Assembly (NCBI GenBank): GCA_002502855.1
Contig: DAQK01000001.1
Coordinates: forward strand, 121,098-175,263
From: Methanobacterium sp. UBA279
Lineage (GTDB): Archaea > Methanobacteriota > Methanobacteria > Methanobacteriales > Methanobacteriaceae
Direction: 5' to 3'
Length of the DNA stretch: 54,166 nt
This document shows, piece after piece, positions 35,438 through 44,283 of the stretch; the stretch's first letter is position 1; every line of letters starts with the position of its first letter. Made by a program: the position numbers and the translations under genes. The notes beneath the pieces are model-generated. The model was given only the letters and a program-made list of their open reading frames with translations. It was not told where the DNA came from and did not search any database.

Positions 35438-36031
35438 ATGAAAACGTACAACATTTACATCTGCGGTGTAGGTGGACAGGGAATAATAAAGACCTCCATC
35501 GTAATGGGCGAAGCAGCCATGAAAATGGGAAACCCAGTGGTGATGAGTGAGATACACGGCATGGCCCAGAGAGGAGGGGTGGTATCCACTGAGTTAAAGA
35601 TAGGCCACTCCTGGAGCCCACTTATCGGAGATGGTGAGGCAGACCTTATCCTGGCCTTCGAACCACTGGAGGCGCTTAGATCCATAGATAAAATAGGAGA
35701 AGATGGATGTGTGGTTACCAACACTGCACCCATCATGCCCTTCAACATAAACGCCAGTAAAAACCCTTATCCCACGATGGACTTTATTTTAAAGGAGCTT
35801 GAATCCAGATCAAACAAATTATACGCCCTTAACGCACTGGATATTGCAAAAGAAGCGGGACACATATTATCCCTTAACATGGTGATGCTGGGAGGTGCAG
35901 CGGCAGTGCCAGACTTCCCGGTGGAGAAAACTTTATTAAAAGAATCAATGGAGGATAATTTGCCTGAAAAATCATTGGAGATTAATTATAAAGCTTTCAA
36001 TAGAGGATTTGATATCGTAAATTCTAAATAG
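35438..36031 (+). CDS. iorB: Indolepyruvate:ferredoxin oxidoreductase beta subunit
   Basis: 197 aa gamma/beta-type subunit of 2-oxoacid oxidoreductases. N-terminal IYICGVGGQGIIKTSIVMGEAA (CoA/nucleotide-binding-like Rossmann start), then SEIHGMAQRGGVVSTELKIG. ATG start follows TTAGGGGAGAA. The 98-base gap after iorA is A/T-rich; co-transcription is still likely. Pairs with the CoA ligase and ACT gene further downstream. Confidence 0.95.
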   Translation: MKTYNIYICGVGGQGIIKTSIVMGEAAMKMGNPVVMSEIHGMAQRGGVVSTELKIGHSWSPLIGDGEADLILAFEPLEALRSIDKIGEDGCVVTNTAPIMPFNINASKNPYPTMDFILKELESRSNKLYALNALDIAKEAGHILSLNMVMLGGAAAVPDFPVEKTLLKESMEDNLPEKSLEINYKAFNRGFDIVNSK

Positions 36032-36090
36032 AAGGTATTCTATTGTAAATAGAGATTTCAATAATTTTAAAGGAATTTATAATTCCTGGC

Positions 36091-36387
36091 GTGGAGAATG
36101 AGGAGATGAAGAAACTGCTATGGTGGCTGATCGCAGGATCATCGGGGGGGCCTAATCGGGCCAAGATTATCATAAGATTAAAGGAAAGACCCTATAATGC
36201 CCACCAACTAGCTGAAGAACTGAATCTGAATTATAAAACAGTCCGGCATCATCTGAAGGTTCTACAGGAAAATAACGTGATAACATCCAGTGGAAAACAG
36301 AAGTATGGAGAGTTATATTTCCTATCCGATAAGATGACCGATAATTATGATGTATTCAGTGAAATTTGGGAAACGTTAAAAAAATAG
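36091..36387 (+). CDS. Winged-helix (ArsR-like) regulator
   Basis: 98 aa. Helix-turn-helix RPYNAHQLAEELNLNYKTVRHHLKVLQENNVI followed by a wing, no ligand domain. GTG start at 36091; an in-frame ATG at 36106 is the alternative. It lies 59 bases after iorB and 30 before a small membrane protein, then the ABC transporter. It likely controls the transporter rather than ior. This regulator plus membrane-protein pair is common next to archaeal MacB-type transporters. Confidence 0.8.
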   Translation: MENEEMKKLLWWLIAGSSGGPNRAKIIIRLKERPYNAHQLAEELNLNYKTVRHHLKVLQENNVITSSGKQKYGELYFLSDKMTDNYDVFSEIWETLKK

Positions 36388-36417
36388 TAGATTATTTAAA
36401 GGAGAGAGGTTAAAAAA

Positions 36418-36741
36418 ATGGCTGTGATAGAAAATGTAACGCTAGCTTACATTGCAATGTCGATAGGAGTAATTAACGTCTGTCTGATGATGGGGTTACT
36501 TAATTCTTACTTGAAAACCTATAATGAAATAAAATCTGGTTTCACCATTGGTCTTATATATTTTACATCCCTTATACTCATCCAGAATATTTTCACCACC
36601 TTATACCTGGCTATTCAAGTAATTGTACCCCCTCCAGACTTGCTAATATCTGAAATTCACGAACCAATCAAACCATTACTGTTCATCAACATGATCCAGC
36701 TGGTGGCCCTGATTATACTCTGCAGAATTACCCGGAAGTAG
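36418..36741 (+). CDS. Small three-helix membrane protein
   Basis: 107 aa. Three hydrophobic segments: about residues 8-28, 42-66 and 87-104. No recognisable family beyond hypothetical archaeal membrane proteins that sit beside a winged-helix regulator. The ATG follows GGAGAGAGG. Probably the membrane partner or anti-regulator of the preceding protein (inference from position only). Confidence 0.6.
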   Translation: MAVIENVTLAYIAMSIGVINVCLMMGLLNSYLKTYNEIKSGFTIGLIYFTSLILIQNIFTTLYLAIQVIVPPPDLLISEIHEPIKPLLFINMIQLVALIILCRITRK

Positions 36742-36826
36742 CTTGGTAATTAGGTGGAAAGTTGGAAGAAATTGATGTGAGAAGTGGGCATAAATATTTA
36801 AATTAATTTTTCATTTATATACAGTT

Positions 36827-37978
36827 ATGTCATTTTTCACATTAATGATAAAAAACCCGTTCAGGAACAGAACCCGAGCAACACTGGCTATTATTGGAAT
36901 TGCCATAGGGATAGCAACCATCGTAGCGTTAGGCATGGTTACAGGCGGCCTTCAGAGTTCTACCCAGAGCACCCTCAAAGCAGGATCCGCTGAAATTACC
37001 GTGACCAAAATTGGCTCTGGTAACTTTGGATCTAGTGGCGGGGCCATGGATGAAAGCCTGGTAACCGATCTGAAAAATACGAACGGAGTCAAGGATACAG
37101 CAGGTATCTTAAGGGTTAATTCTAATGTTTCTACTTCTTCTGGAGGTTCGGGGTTCGGTTCCATGAGCGGATTTTTAGTTAACGGAATTGACAGCAGCAA
37201 ATTAGCTCTGGTAGGTATCGATAGTGTTAACGGCACCATATTCACTAACGGGAGTTCAAATGAGATAATTATCGGTAAAACCATTGCGCAAAATCTTAAC
37301 AAGACTGTGGGCAGTACAATAGATATATATGGAACTGAATTTGAAGTTACAGGGATTTTTGAGTCAGGAAATTTCATATATGACATTGGGGCATTTACCT
37401 CACTATCCACCCTCCAAAATCTGACCAATAACACAGGTAAAGTCAGCTATATACAGGTAAAGGTCAACGATAATGCAAACGCCTCTCAGGTGAGTAAAAC
37501 AATCCAGGATGAACGTCCTAACGATCTGTCTGCAACCACGGCCGTAGATCAGGCTAACCGGATAAATCAGAGCCTGGGAATGATAGACACAGCTTCATGG
37601 GCCATATCGCTCCTGGCAATAGTGATCGGTGGTGTGGGAGTTATCAACACCATGATCATGTCCGTCTTTGAGAGAACACGAGAAATAGGTGTACTGAAAG
37701 CTGTGGGGTGGAAAGACAGAAGGATACTGGGAATGATCCTGGGTGAATCCATCATACTTACTTTAGTAGCTGCGGTAGTGGGTATAATATTAGGTATAGT
37801 GGCGGTGGAGATAATATTCAAATTCTTTACAACTTCCCAATCCTTTGAAGCTGTACTTACCATGGATACATTATTAAAGGCCTTTGCTGTGGCTTTACTG
37901 GTGGGTATAGTAGGTGGATTGTATCCTGCTTATCGCGCATCAAGATTGGCACCAACCGAGGCGTTACGCTACGAATAA
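36827..37978 (+). CDS. MacB/FtsX-type ABC transporter permease
   Basis: 383 aa. N-terminal membrane helix (ATLAIIGIAIGIATIVALGM), a ~230 residue extracytoplasmic MacB-like domain rich in Ser/Asn/Gly, and three C-terminal helices with the FtsX signature (VFERTREIGVLKAVGWKDRRI). Exports peptides or lipoproteins, or transmits force, in other members; substrate unknown. A TATA-like TAAATATTTAAATTAA ends about 25 bases before ATG and no ribosome site is visible, so the transcript may be leaderless. Partner ATPase follows after 19 bases. Confidence 0.92.
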   Translation: MSFFTLMIKNPFRNRTRATLAIIGIAIGIATIVALGMVTGGLQSSTQSTLKAGSAEITVTKIGSGNFGSSGGAMDESLVTDLKNTNGVKDTAGILRVNSNVSTSSGGSGFGSMSGFLVNGIDSSKLALVGIDSVNGTIFTNGSSNEIIIGKTIAQNLNKTVGSTIDIYGTEFEVTGIFESGNFIYDIGAFTSLSTLQNLTNNTGKVSYIQVKVNDNANASQVSKTIQDERPNDLSATTAVDQANRINQSLGMIDTASWAISLLAIVIGGVGVINTMIMSVFERTREIGVLKAVGWKDRRILGMILGESIILTLVAAVVGIILGIVAVEIIFKFFTTSQSFEAVLTMDTLLKAFAVALLVGIVGGLYPAYRASRLAPTEALRYE

Positions 37979-37997
37979 AAAATATAGAGGAAATTTT

Positions 37998-38672
37998 ATG
38001 ACCGAAGAGAACGTCATTGAAATACATAATCTCCAGAAAACCTATGACAAAGGGAAAATCAAGGCCTTAAATGGTATAGATCTGGAGATTAAGAAGGGAG
38101 AGTTCATATCCATAATGGGGCCCTCTGGTTCTGGTAAATCCACCCTCTTGAATATGATAGGGGCCCTGGACCGGGCGGAAGAAGGCACCATTAAAGTGGC
38201 AGGTATAGACCTAATGAAGACCAGGGATTTAAGTGAATTCCGTTCCCAGGAGATCGGCTTCGTATTCCAGATGCACAACCTGATACCCAACCTTAGTGTT
38301 CTGGAGAACGTGGAGATACCCATGTACGAAACCAGGATCAAAAGTGAGGAAATGCGTAGAAGAGCATTGGAACTCCTGGAAGCGGTTGGACTTAAAGATA
38401 AGGCAGATAAAAATCCCACTAAACTCTCTGGCGGTGAAAGACAGAGGGTGGCTATTGCCAGGGCACTGGTAAACCACCCCTCCATAATCCTGGCCGATGA
38501 ACCAACCGGGGCGTTGGATTCCAAAACCGGGGATGTTATACTGAATTTACTCAAAAGTTTACACAGTAAAAAACAAGTAACCATGGTAATGGTCACCCAT
38601 GAACCCTACGTGGCTAAAATGGCCGATCGAATACTACACGTACTCGACGGTAAGATTAACAATTCAAGTTAA
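37998..38672 (+). CDS. MacB-type ABC transporter ATPase
   Basis: 224 aa. Walker A GPSGSGKST, Q-loop FVFQMHNL, signature LSGGERQRVAIARAL, Walker B ILADEPTGALD, H-loop VTHEP. LolD/MacB subclass. I start at the ATG 37998, with GAGGAAA ahead; a longer frame would run back into the permease gene. Last gene of the regulator, membrane protein, permease, ATPase block. Confidence 0.95.
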   Translation: MTEENVIEIHNLQKTYDKGKIKALNGIDLEIKKGEFISIMGPSGSGKSTLLNMIGALDRAEEGTIKVAGIDLMKTRDLSEFRSQEIGFVFQMHNLIPNLSVLENVEIPMYETRIKSEEMRRRALELLEAVGLKDKADKNPTKLSGGERQRVAIARALVNHPSIILADEPTGALDSKTGDVILNLLKSLHSKKQVTMVMVTHEPYVAKMADRILHVLDGKINNSS

Positions 38673-38686
38673 TCACTAGTGGATAT

Positions 38687-38716
38687 TGGGAGGGTTGTTT
38701 ATTTACCTCCTCCATT
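38687..38716. terminator. Possible hairpin between convergent genes
   Basis: GGGAGGG (38688-38694) and CCTCCTCC (38706-38713) can pair with an 11-base loop, in the gap between the ABC ATPase and the ACT gene. It could stop or protect the transcripts. Weak evidence. Confidence 0.3.
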
Positions 38717-38779
38717 TTAGATAAAAAACCCCTGTAATTAATTTTAAAAAGTAAGTCTGTAATAAAAAAAATTAGGACA

Positions 38780-39211
38780 TTACCAGTTATATACCTCTTC
38801 TGGTGGAATTATCACCGCGCCACCCTCATTCAGGGCCCGGATACCTCCATCCACATCTTCAGGATGCAGTAAAACAATAGCTCTTTGTTCTTTTTCATCC
38901 ACAAAGGCATACAGGTAGTTCAAATTAATATTTGCTTCATCCAGGAATTTCAATATGGCGTTTAATCCGCCCGGCTTATCAGACATCTCCACTGCAATAA
39001 CTTCCCCTACTTTAACCAGAAAATTGTTTTCTTCCAGTACCTCGGTTGCCTTTTCAGGTACCGGGACTATCAGTCTTAATATGCCGAAATCTGAAACATC
39101 GGCTATGGACATTGCCCGTATGTTAATATCGTTGTTGGCCAGGACATCCAGGGCTTTCCTCATCCTGCCCTTCTTATTTTCCAGAAATATAGAGAGTTGT
39201 TTTATTTTCAA
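38780..39211 (-). CDS. Tandem ACT-domain protein
   Basis: 143 aa, two ACT domains: residues 1-68 (KQLSIFLENKKGRMRKALDVLA) and 69-143 (EVIAVEMSDKPGGLNAILKFL). ACT domains bind amino acids. In Methanothermobacter a homologue lies between iorAB and the CoA ligase gene, so this is probably an aromatic amino acid sensor for that pathway. Here it is on the opposite strand to iorAB, 83 bases downstream of the ligase gene on its own strand. Confidence 0.92.
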   Translation of the reverse strand: MKIKQLSIFLENKKGRMRKALDVLANNDINIRAMSIADVSDFGILRLIVPVPEKATEVLEENNFLVKVGEVIAVEMSDKPGGLNAILKFLDEANINLNYLYAFVDEKEQRAIVLLHPEDVDGGIRALNEGGAVIIPPEEVYNW

Positions 39212-39293
39212 TGTAAATCCCCCTTTATGAGTCTCCTTTTTTTTAATCGTCGAATTCCATCTTTAATATCTTCTAATCATCCTCTTATAAAAT

Positions 39294-40595
39294 TTAATCA
39301 AATTTCCTCTTATCAATAACCCTTATGGCCTTTCCTTCGCTTCTGGGAAGTGTTTCGGGCTCAACCAGGGTTACATCAACCCTTATACCAATTTCATTGT
39401 GTATCTGGTTTTCAATTTTCCTCTTAATACTCACCAGTTCTTTTACCTCGTCTGAGAAGAGACTTGGTGATGCTTCCACCTGCACTTCCAGCTCATCAAG
39501 GTACTGCGGCCTGGTTACGATGATCTGATAATGTGGTTCCAGTCCATCAATCTTCAAAAGGGCCTTCTCGATCTGTGAGGGGAAGACGGCCACTCCTTTA
39601 ACTTTAAGCATATCATCGGTTCTTCCAGTTATGCGGTCCATTTTGACGAAGGTCCGGCCACAGGAACATTCCGTCCTTCTCAGTGCAGTGACGTCCTTGG
39701 TCCGGAAACGGATTATGGGCATACCCTCCCTGGTGAGGTTGGTTAAAACCAGTTCACCCTTCTCACCTTCAGGAAGGGGGTTCAGTGTTTCTGAATCTAT
39801 TATTTCCGGATAGAAATGGTCCTCCATGACGTGCAGGCCGTCCTGTGCTTCACATTCCAGGGCAATTCCCGGGCCCATTATCTCGGTTAATCCGTAGATG
39901 TTAAATGCCGGGACACCATACCTCTTCTCTATCTCTTTTCTCATTCCTTCGGTCCACATCTCTGCACCAAAGCCTATTGATTTGAGTTTAAGGTTATCCT
40001 GGTTGACACCTTCTTCTTGGGCCACTTCTGCCAGGTATAGTCCGTAGGAAGGGGTGAAGATAAGTACGTTGCTCCCGAAATCTTCCAATATCTCGATCTG
40101 TCTCTTGGTCTGGCCGGTGGAGATGGGAATAACCGTGGCCCCTATCTTCTGGGCTCCGTAGTGTACTCCGAACCCGCCTGTAAAGAGTCCGTACCCATGG
40201 GTGTTCTGTATTATATCATCTTCAGTGAGTCCAAACATGGTCAGACCCCGGGCCATAACCTCAGACCAGATCTCAATATCTTTCCTGGTGTATCCGGAGA
40301 CTGTTGGTTTACCCGTGGTTCCAGATGAAGTGTGAAGTTCCACGATCTTTTTAGGTGAAACAGCGAACATCCCAAAGGGATAGGCCGCCCGCAGGTCATC
40401 TTTGGTGGTTAAGGGGAGTTTTCGAATATCCTCCAGTGTTTTTATATCCTCTGGTCTGACACCTGCATCATCAAAACGCTTTCTATAAAAGGGCACATTT
40501 TCATAGGCCTTTTCTACCACTTCCTGCAACCTCTCTAACTGTAATTCCTCTCTTTTTAGAGGTGGCATACATTCTTCTTCTTCATTCCAAAACAT
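39294..40595 (-). CDS. Phenylacetate-CoA ligase family protein (aryl-CoA ligase)
   Basis: 433 aa adenylate-forming enzyme. AMP motif SSGTTGKPTVSGYT, YGLTEIMGPG, and the C-terminal GRTDDMLKVKGVAVFPSQIE. Activates aryl acetates to CoA thioesters, which IorAB can carboxylate to aryl pyruvates for Phe/Tyr/Trp synthesis. Homologues in methanogens are often called 'coenzyme F390 synthetase'; the ior and ACT context argues for aryl-CoA ligase. ATG start follows GGGAGATATTAG. Likely co-transcribed with the ACT gene. Confidence 0.9.
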   Translation of the reverse strand: MFWNEEEECMPPLKREELQLERLQEVVEKAYENVPFYRKRFDDAGVRPEDIKTLEDIRKLPLTTKDDLRAAYPFGMFAVSPKKIVELHTSSGTTGKPTVSGYTRKDIEIWSEVMARGLTMFGLTEDDIIQNTHGYGLFTGGFGVHYGAQKIGATVIPISTGQTKRQIEILEDFGSNVLIFTPSYGLYLAEVAQEEGVNQDNLKLKSIGFGAEMWTEGMRKEIEKRYGVPAFNIYGLTEIMGPGIALECEAQDGLHVMEDHFYPEIIDSETLNPLPEGEKGELVLTNLTREGMPIIRFRTKDVTALRRTECSCGRTFVKMDRITGRTDDMLKVKGVAVFPSQIEKALLKIDGLEPHYQIIVTRPQYLDELEVQVEASPSLFSDEVKELVSIKRKIENQIHNEIGIRVDVTLVEPETLPRSEGKAIRVIDKRKFD

Positions 40596-40637
40596 CTAAT
40601 ATCTCCCTCAAAGTCTTAAATCAAAGTTTTTTTTGTG

Positions 40638-41585
40638 TCAGTGTATGATATGGAAACTGTTGATCACCAGGTCCATCTCGTCCTTGTAATCCAAAGGTGA
40701 CGAGTCAAATATGAACATCACGAAATAAATGGTGGTATTTTTGGATACAGCCACTCCCCTGGCATTAAATGTGGTGTTGTTCACCTTATGAGCGAATTCA
40801 ATATTGTAACCCGTTGAATTGTCTATGGTTATATTGCCTTCATAGGTGATAGCACCTGTCTGCATGATGTTCTCCCGCCACTGCGACACCCTCTCCTGGA
40901 AGGTGAGGTTTCCCAGGTCTTCGTTCATCACCACGAAGCTGTTATTTTCATTCTTGGCGACAGTGACCACTACTGGTGCCTTGGTTCCATTGGTCACATT
41001 CCATCCTTCCGGATAATCGAATGATATCAAACCATTTTCAAAATGGTTCACAGGGGGAGAGGTTATATTGGTAGTGTTGTTGGTTACATTATGGGTGGCA
41101 TTGAAACTGTTTATAGCCAGCAACCCCCCCACACAGATAAAAATGATAAGCAATACACCTAATACAATTCTTTTATCGTTAATGCCAGGGATTCTCTGCA
41201 GCTTATCGGAAAGTAATGATAATCCATCCCTATCATCGGATTTACCCAGTATAGAAGGGTGATCTTTCTGGGGTTTGCCTAAGCCTTTTCTCTTAGCTGG
41301 GCTTAAGCCGTTTCCCTTATCTTTGCCTGAGCTTTTCCCGGTAACTAAACTCTTTCCCTTACCTTTATCTAAGCCTTTTCCATTACTTGGCCGGCCTAAA
41401 CTTCTTGGCTTACCTTTATCTAAGCCTTTCCCGGTAACTAAAGCCCTTCCCTTACCAGTGATCTTATCTTTATTTCTATCCTTGATGGTGATGACTTTGT
41501 CCTTTAAATCTTTTAAATCGTCCAGGTCTATTATTTTTGATTTACGGGAATCATTCTTCCCCAGTTTTCGTGGGCCGTTATTCAA
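40638..41585 (-). CDS. PsbP-like surface protein with Lys/Gly-rich cytoplasmic tail
   Basis: 315 aa. Residues 1-130 are basic and repetitive (units such as GKGLDKGKPRSLG and SLVTGKSSGKDKG). One transmembrane helix at about 140-158. The outer domain (residues ~180-315) starts ENGLISFDYPEGWN and looks like the PsbP/DUF-type beta domains of methanogen surface proteins; it has many Asn-x-Ser/Thr sites. The basic part should lie in the cytoplasm and might bind nucleic acid or phospholipid. TTG start at 41585 after GGTGTG. Function unknown. Confidence 0.7.
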   Translation of the reverse strand: MNNGPRKLGKNDSRKSKIIDLDDLKDLKDKVITIKDRNKDKITGKGRALVTGKGLDKGKPRSLGRPSNGKGLDKGKGKSLVTGKSSGKDKGNGLSPAKRKGLGKPQKDHPSILGKSDDRDGLSLLSDKLQRIPGINDKRIVLGVLLIIFICVGGLLAINSFNATHNVTNNTTNITSPPVNHFENGLISFDYPEGWNVTNGTKAPVVVTVAKNENNSFVVMNEDLGNLTFQERVSQWRENIMQTGAITYEGNITIDNSTGYNIEFAHKVNNTTFNARGVAVSKNTTIYFVMFIFDSSPLDYKDEMDLVINSFHIIH

Positions 41586-41787
41586 AGTTACACACCATAG
41601 TTTCTAATTCTAAAGTTAATATATCGATTGATCTAATATAACTTTTTTAAATATAAGTAGAGAAGAGTTGTTTACATAAGTGATATCTTTTAAATAAATA
41701 TTTTTTTAAATTAATTGTTATTATAAGCTATTTATATTTAATAACCTTCAATATTATCATAAAATTAGCTGGAAAAGTAGTGATTTT

Positions 41788-43401
41788 ATGGATATAATAA
41801 TATTGAGTATAATTGTTGTGATATTTCTCCTGATTAACGGTTATGTAGGATATGTTGCCTGGCGTAGAACAAAGAACGCTGATGATTATCTGGTTGCTGG
41901 GAGGAAAACGCATCCCTTTATCATGGCTTTAAGTTATGGGGCTACATTCATCAGTACCGCTGCGATCGTAGGGTTTGGAGGAGTAGCAGCTAACTATGGA
42001 ATGGGAATTCTATGGCTGGTCTTTTTAAACATTTTTGTAGGGATATTCATTGCCTTCGTCTTTTTCGGAAAACGAACACGGAAAATGGGACACAACCTGG
42101 GAGCCCTGACATTCCCTGAATTTTTATCCAAACGATTCAACAGCAGGTTTATACAGTACTTTTCTGGGGCGGTTATCTTCATGGGGATGCCCCTCTATGC
42201 CTCGGCAGTACTTATTGGAATGGCTAGATTCGTGGAGACCACCCTGCAAATTGATTACAACATTGCCCTGGTGGTAATGGCGGTCATCGTTGCGGTGTAT
42301 GTTATTTTTGGTGGAATTAAAGGTGTGATGTATACAGACGCCCTGCAGGGGAGTATAATGTTCTTTGGGATGATCTTCTTAATGATCGCCATTTACTGGA
42401 TTTTAGGGGGTGTAACCGATGCAAACCAGGCCCTAACCAACCTGGTGAATATAGTACCTGCTAATGCCACAGCAGTGGCCACGGCTACAGGATTCACTGG
42501 ATGGACATCCATGCCTGCACTGGAAAGTCCTTTCTGGTGGACTTTGGTCTCCAGTCTTATCCTGGGGGTGGGTATTGGAGTTCTCTCCCAGCCCCAGCTG
42601 GTGGTACGGTTTATGACGGTTCAATCCAACAAGGAATTGAATCGGGGAGTGTTAATCGGTGGTTTATTCATCTTTGTAATAACATTCGGAGCTTATGTGG
42701 TGGGTTCACTTTCCAACGTCTACTTCTTCCAAACAACCGGCCAGACTGCGGTTCAGGCAGCAGGCGGAAATCTTGATAAGGTCATACCCACATTTATCAC
42801 CGCTGCAATGCCTTTGTGGTTTACATACCTGTTTATGGTAACCCTTTTATCTGCAGCCATGTCCACCCTATCGGCACAGTTCCATGTGCAGGGGACTGCC
42901 CTGGGAAGGGATATCTATGAAACAATCCGCCGAAAGACAGGAGGATCTTCTGTGAGAGTGGCCAGAATTGGAATACTAGTTGCAGTTTTAATTGCACTGG
43001 TTCTGGGATATATCCTACCGGCGAGTATCGTGGCTGTCGGAACATCCCTGTGGTTCGGTATAACTGCAGCGGCATTCCTATCCATATATACAGCCGCCTT
43101 ATATTGGAGAAGGGCCACAAAAGAAGGTGCAATCGCAGGAGTTGTCTCTGGATCTGTGGTCAGTCTACTATGGCTGCTTTTAGGATTTAAAAAATCCGCG
43201 GAAGCTTTGGGAATCTCCCAAGCATTAGTGGGACAGTCTACCATTATAACCACAGCACCCTGGCCCACCGTGGATCCATTAGTGATAGCGCTTCCAGTGG
43301 CCGTTGTGGTTACCATCATCGTTTCTTACCTCACCAAACCACCGGAAAAGGAATTTCTGGACAGGTGTTTCGAGGGAGTTGATGGGAACAAGGGGAAATA
43401 G
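41788..43401 (+). CDS. Sodium:solute symporter family transporter
   Basis: 537 aa with about 13 membrane helices of the SSS (PutP) family. Starts as an N-out helix (IIILSIIVVIFLLINGYVGY) with the family's DDYLVAGR and GATFISTAAIVGFGG motifs near residues 30-70. Substrate (proline, pantothenate, acetate or other) cannot be assigned. Start ATG follows AGTGATTTT; a TATA-like CTATTTATATTTAATAA lies ~40 bases upstream of it. The MBL hydrolase gene follows after 11 bases. Confidence 0.92.
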   Translation: MDIIILSIIVVIFLLINGYVGYVAWRRTKNADDYLVAGRKTHPFIMALSYGATFISTAAIVGFGGVAANYGMGILWLVFLNIFVGIFIAFVFFGKRTRKMGHNLGALTFPEFLSKRFNSRFIQYFSGAVIFMGMPLYASAVLIGMARFVETTLQIDYNIALVVMAVIVAVYVIFGGIKGVMYTDALQGSIMFFGMIFLMIAIYWILGGVTDANQALTNLVNIVPANATAVATATGFTGWTSMPALESPFWWTLVSSLILGVGIGVLSQPQLVVRFMTVQSNKELNRGVLIGGLFIFVITFGAYVVGSLSNVYFFQTTGQTAVQAAGGNLDKVIPTFITAAMPLWFTYLFMVTLLSAAMSTLSAQFHVQGTALGRDIYETIRRKTGGSSVRVARIGILVAVLIALVLGYILPASIVAVGTSLWFGITAAAFLSIYTAALYWRRATKEGAIAGVVSGSVVSLLWLLLGFKKSAEALGISQALVGQSTIITTAPWPTVDPLVIALPVAVVVTIIVSYLTKPPEKEFLDRCFEGVDGNKGK

Positions 43402-43412
43402 AAATAGCCGAT

Positions 43413-44246
43413 ATGAGACTCAAAAAATATACTTACCGGAAAACTAAGGCTGGAAACTGGACTGAAGTATTCCAGAATCCCTGCCAGGTAACAGTTCGAA
43501 GTTTCCAGACCGGAACAGTGAAGATAAACAGGAGGGGAACTCTAAATCCTGACCATCCCCAGGCAGGAGATATACGGGAAGAGGAATTAGAGGTTCCTAT
43601 ACTAGCTTACTGGGTACACCATGAAGAGAAGGGTGATTTTCTTTTAGATGCCGGGCTCGATGCATCTTATATTCTAGATCCCCATGGCGGGTTAGAGGGA
43701 TCGGCTGTTGACGAATTTAAACTGGGTGAACATGAAAACGTATCCTATCATATACGGGATAATAATATTAAACTTAAAACTGTTTTTTTAAGCCATCTAC
43801 ACGCTGATCATGCTGCGGGTGTAAGAGAACTACCAAAAAATATTTCCTATGTTGTTTCAAAGGGGGAATATGGCGTGTATCAACCGGATGTTCATGGGGA
43901 TTTCCTGGAAGGATTGGAAGAGTTATATGAAATGGACTTCTCCCAGGCCACTGAACTACCCCACTTAGGTCCCTGTGTAGATCTCCTGGGTGACGGGTCT
44001 CTATGGGCCATCAGTACACCAGGACACACCCCGGGGCACATCTCGTTCCTGGTGAATGGGATGGAAGGACCGGTTTTACTCGGCATGGACGCAGCTTTTA
44101 TCCATGAAAACCTGGAACGGGGAGTGGCGCCCAGTGACTACACCTGGGATGTGGAGATGGCACAGGACACCCTGGAGAAAATAATTGAATTTTTAAGGGA
44201 ATATCCCCAGGTTAGGGTGGGTGCTGGTCACGAGCATCTAAAATGA
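43413..44246 (+). CDS. MBL-fold metallo-hydrolase, lactonase-like
   Basis: 277 aa. Zinc motif SHLHADHAAGVREL (HxHxDH), STPGHTPGH, GMDAAF and the final AGHEH. Closest in look to N-acyl-homoserine lactonase-type or organophosphorus hydrolase-type enzymes. Translated just after the symporter and probably acts on what it imports, for example a lactone or ester (inference). Weak ribosome binding site; the ATG choice rests on the conserved start being near. Confidence 0.85.
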   Translation: MRLKKYTYRKTKAGNWTEVFQNPCQVTVRSFQTGTVKINRRGTLNPDHPQAGDIREEELEVPILAYWVHHEEKGDFLLDAGLDASYILDPHGGLEGSAVDEFKLGEHENVSYHIRDNNIKLKTVFLSHLHADHAAGVRELPKNISYVVSKGEYGVYQPDVHGDFLEGLEELYEMDFSQATELPHLGPCVDLLGDGSLWAISTPGHTPGHISFLVNGMEGPVLLGMDAAFIHENLERGVAPSDYTWDVEMAQDTLEKIIEFLREYPQVRVGAGHEHLK

Positions 44247-44283
44247 ACAAGTTCAGGAGATTTTAAACAACATCACCCGGATA

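Noticed and set aside
39294..40595. Coenzyme F390 synthetase
   Set aside because: Common annotation for this family, but the ior and ACT context and motifs fit aryl-CoA ligase better.
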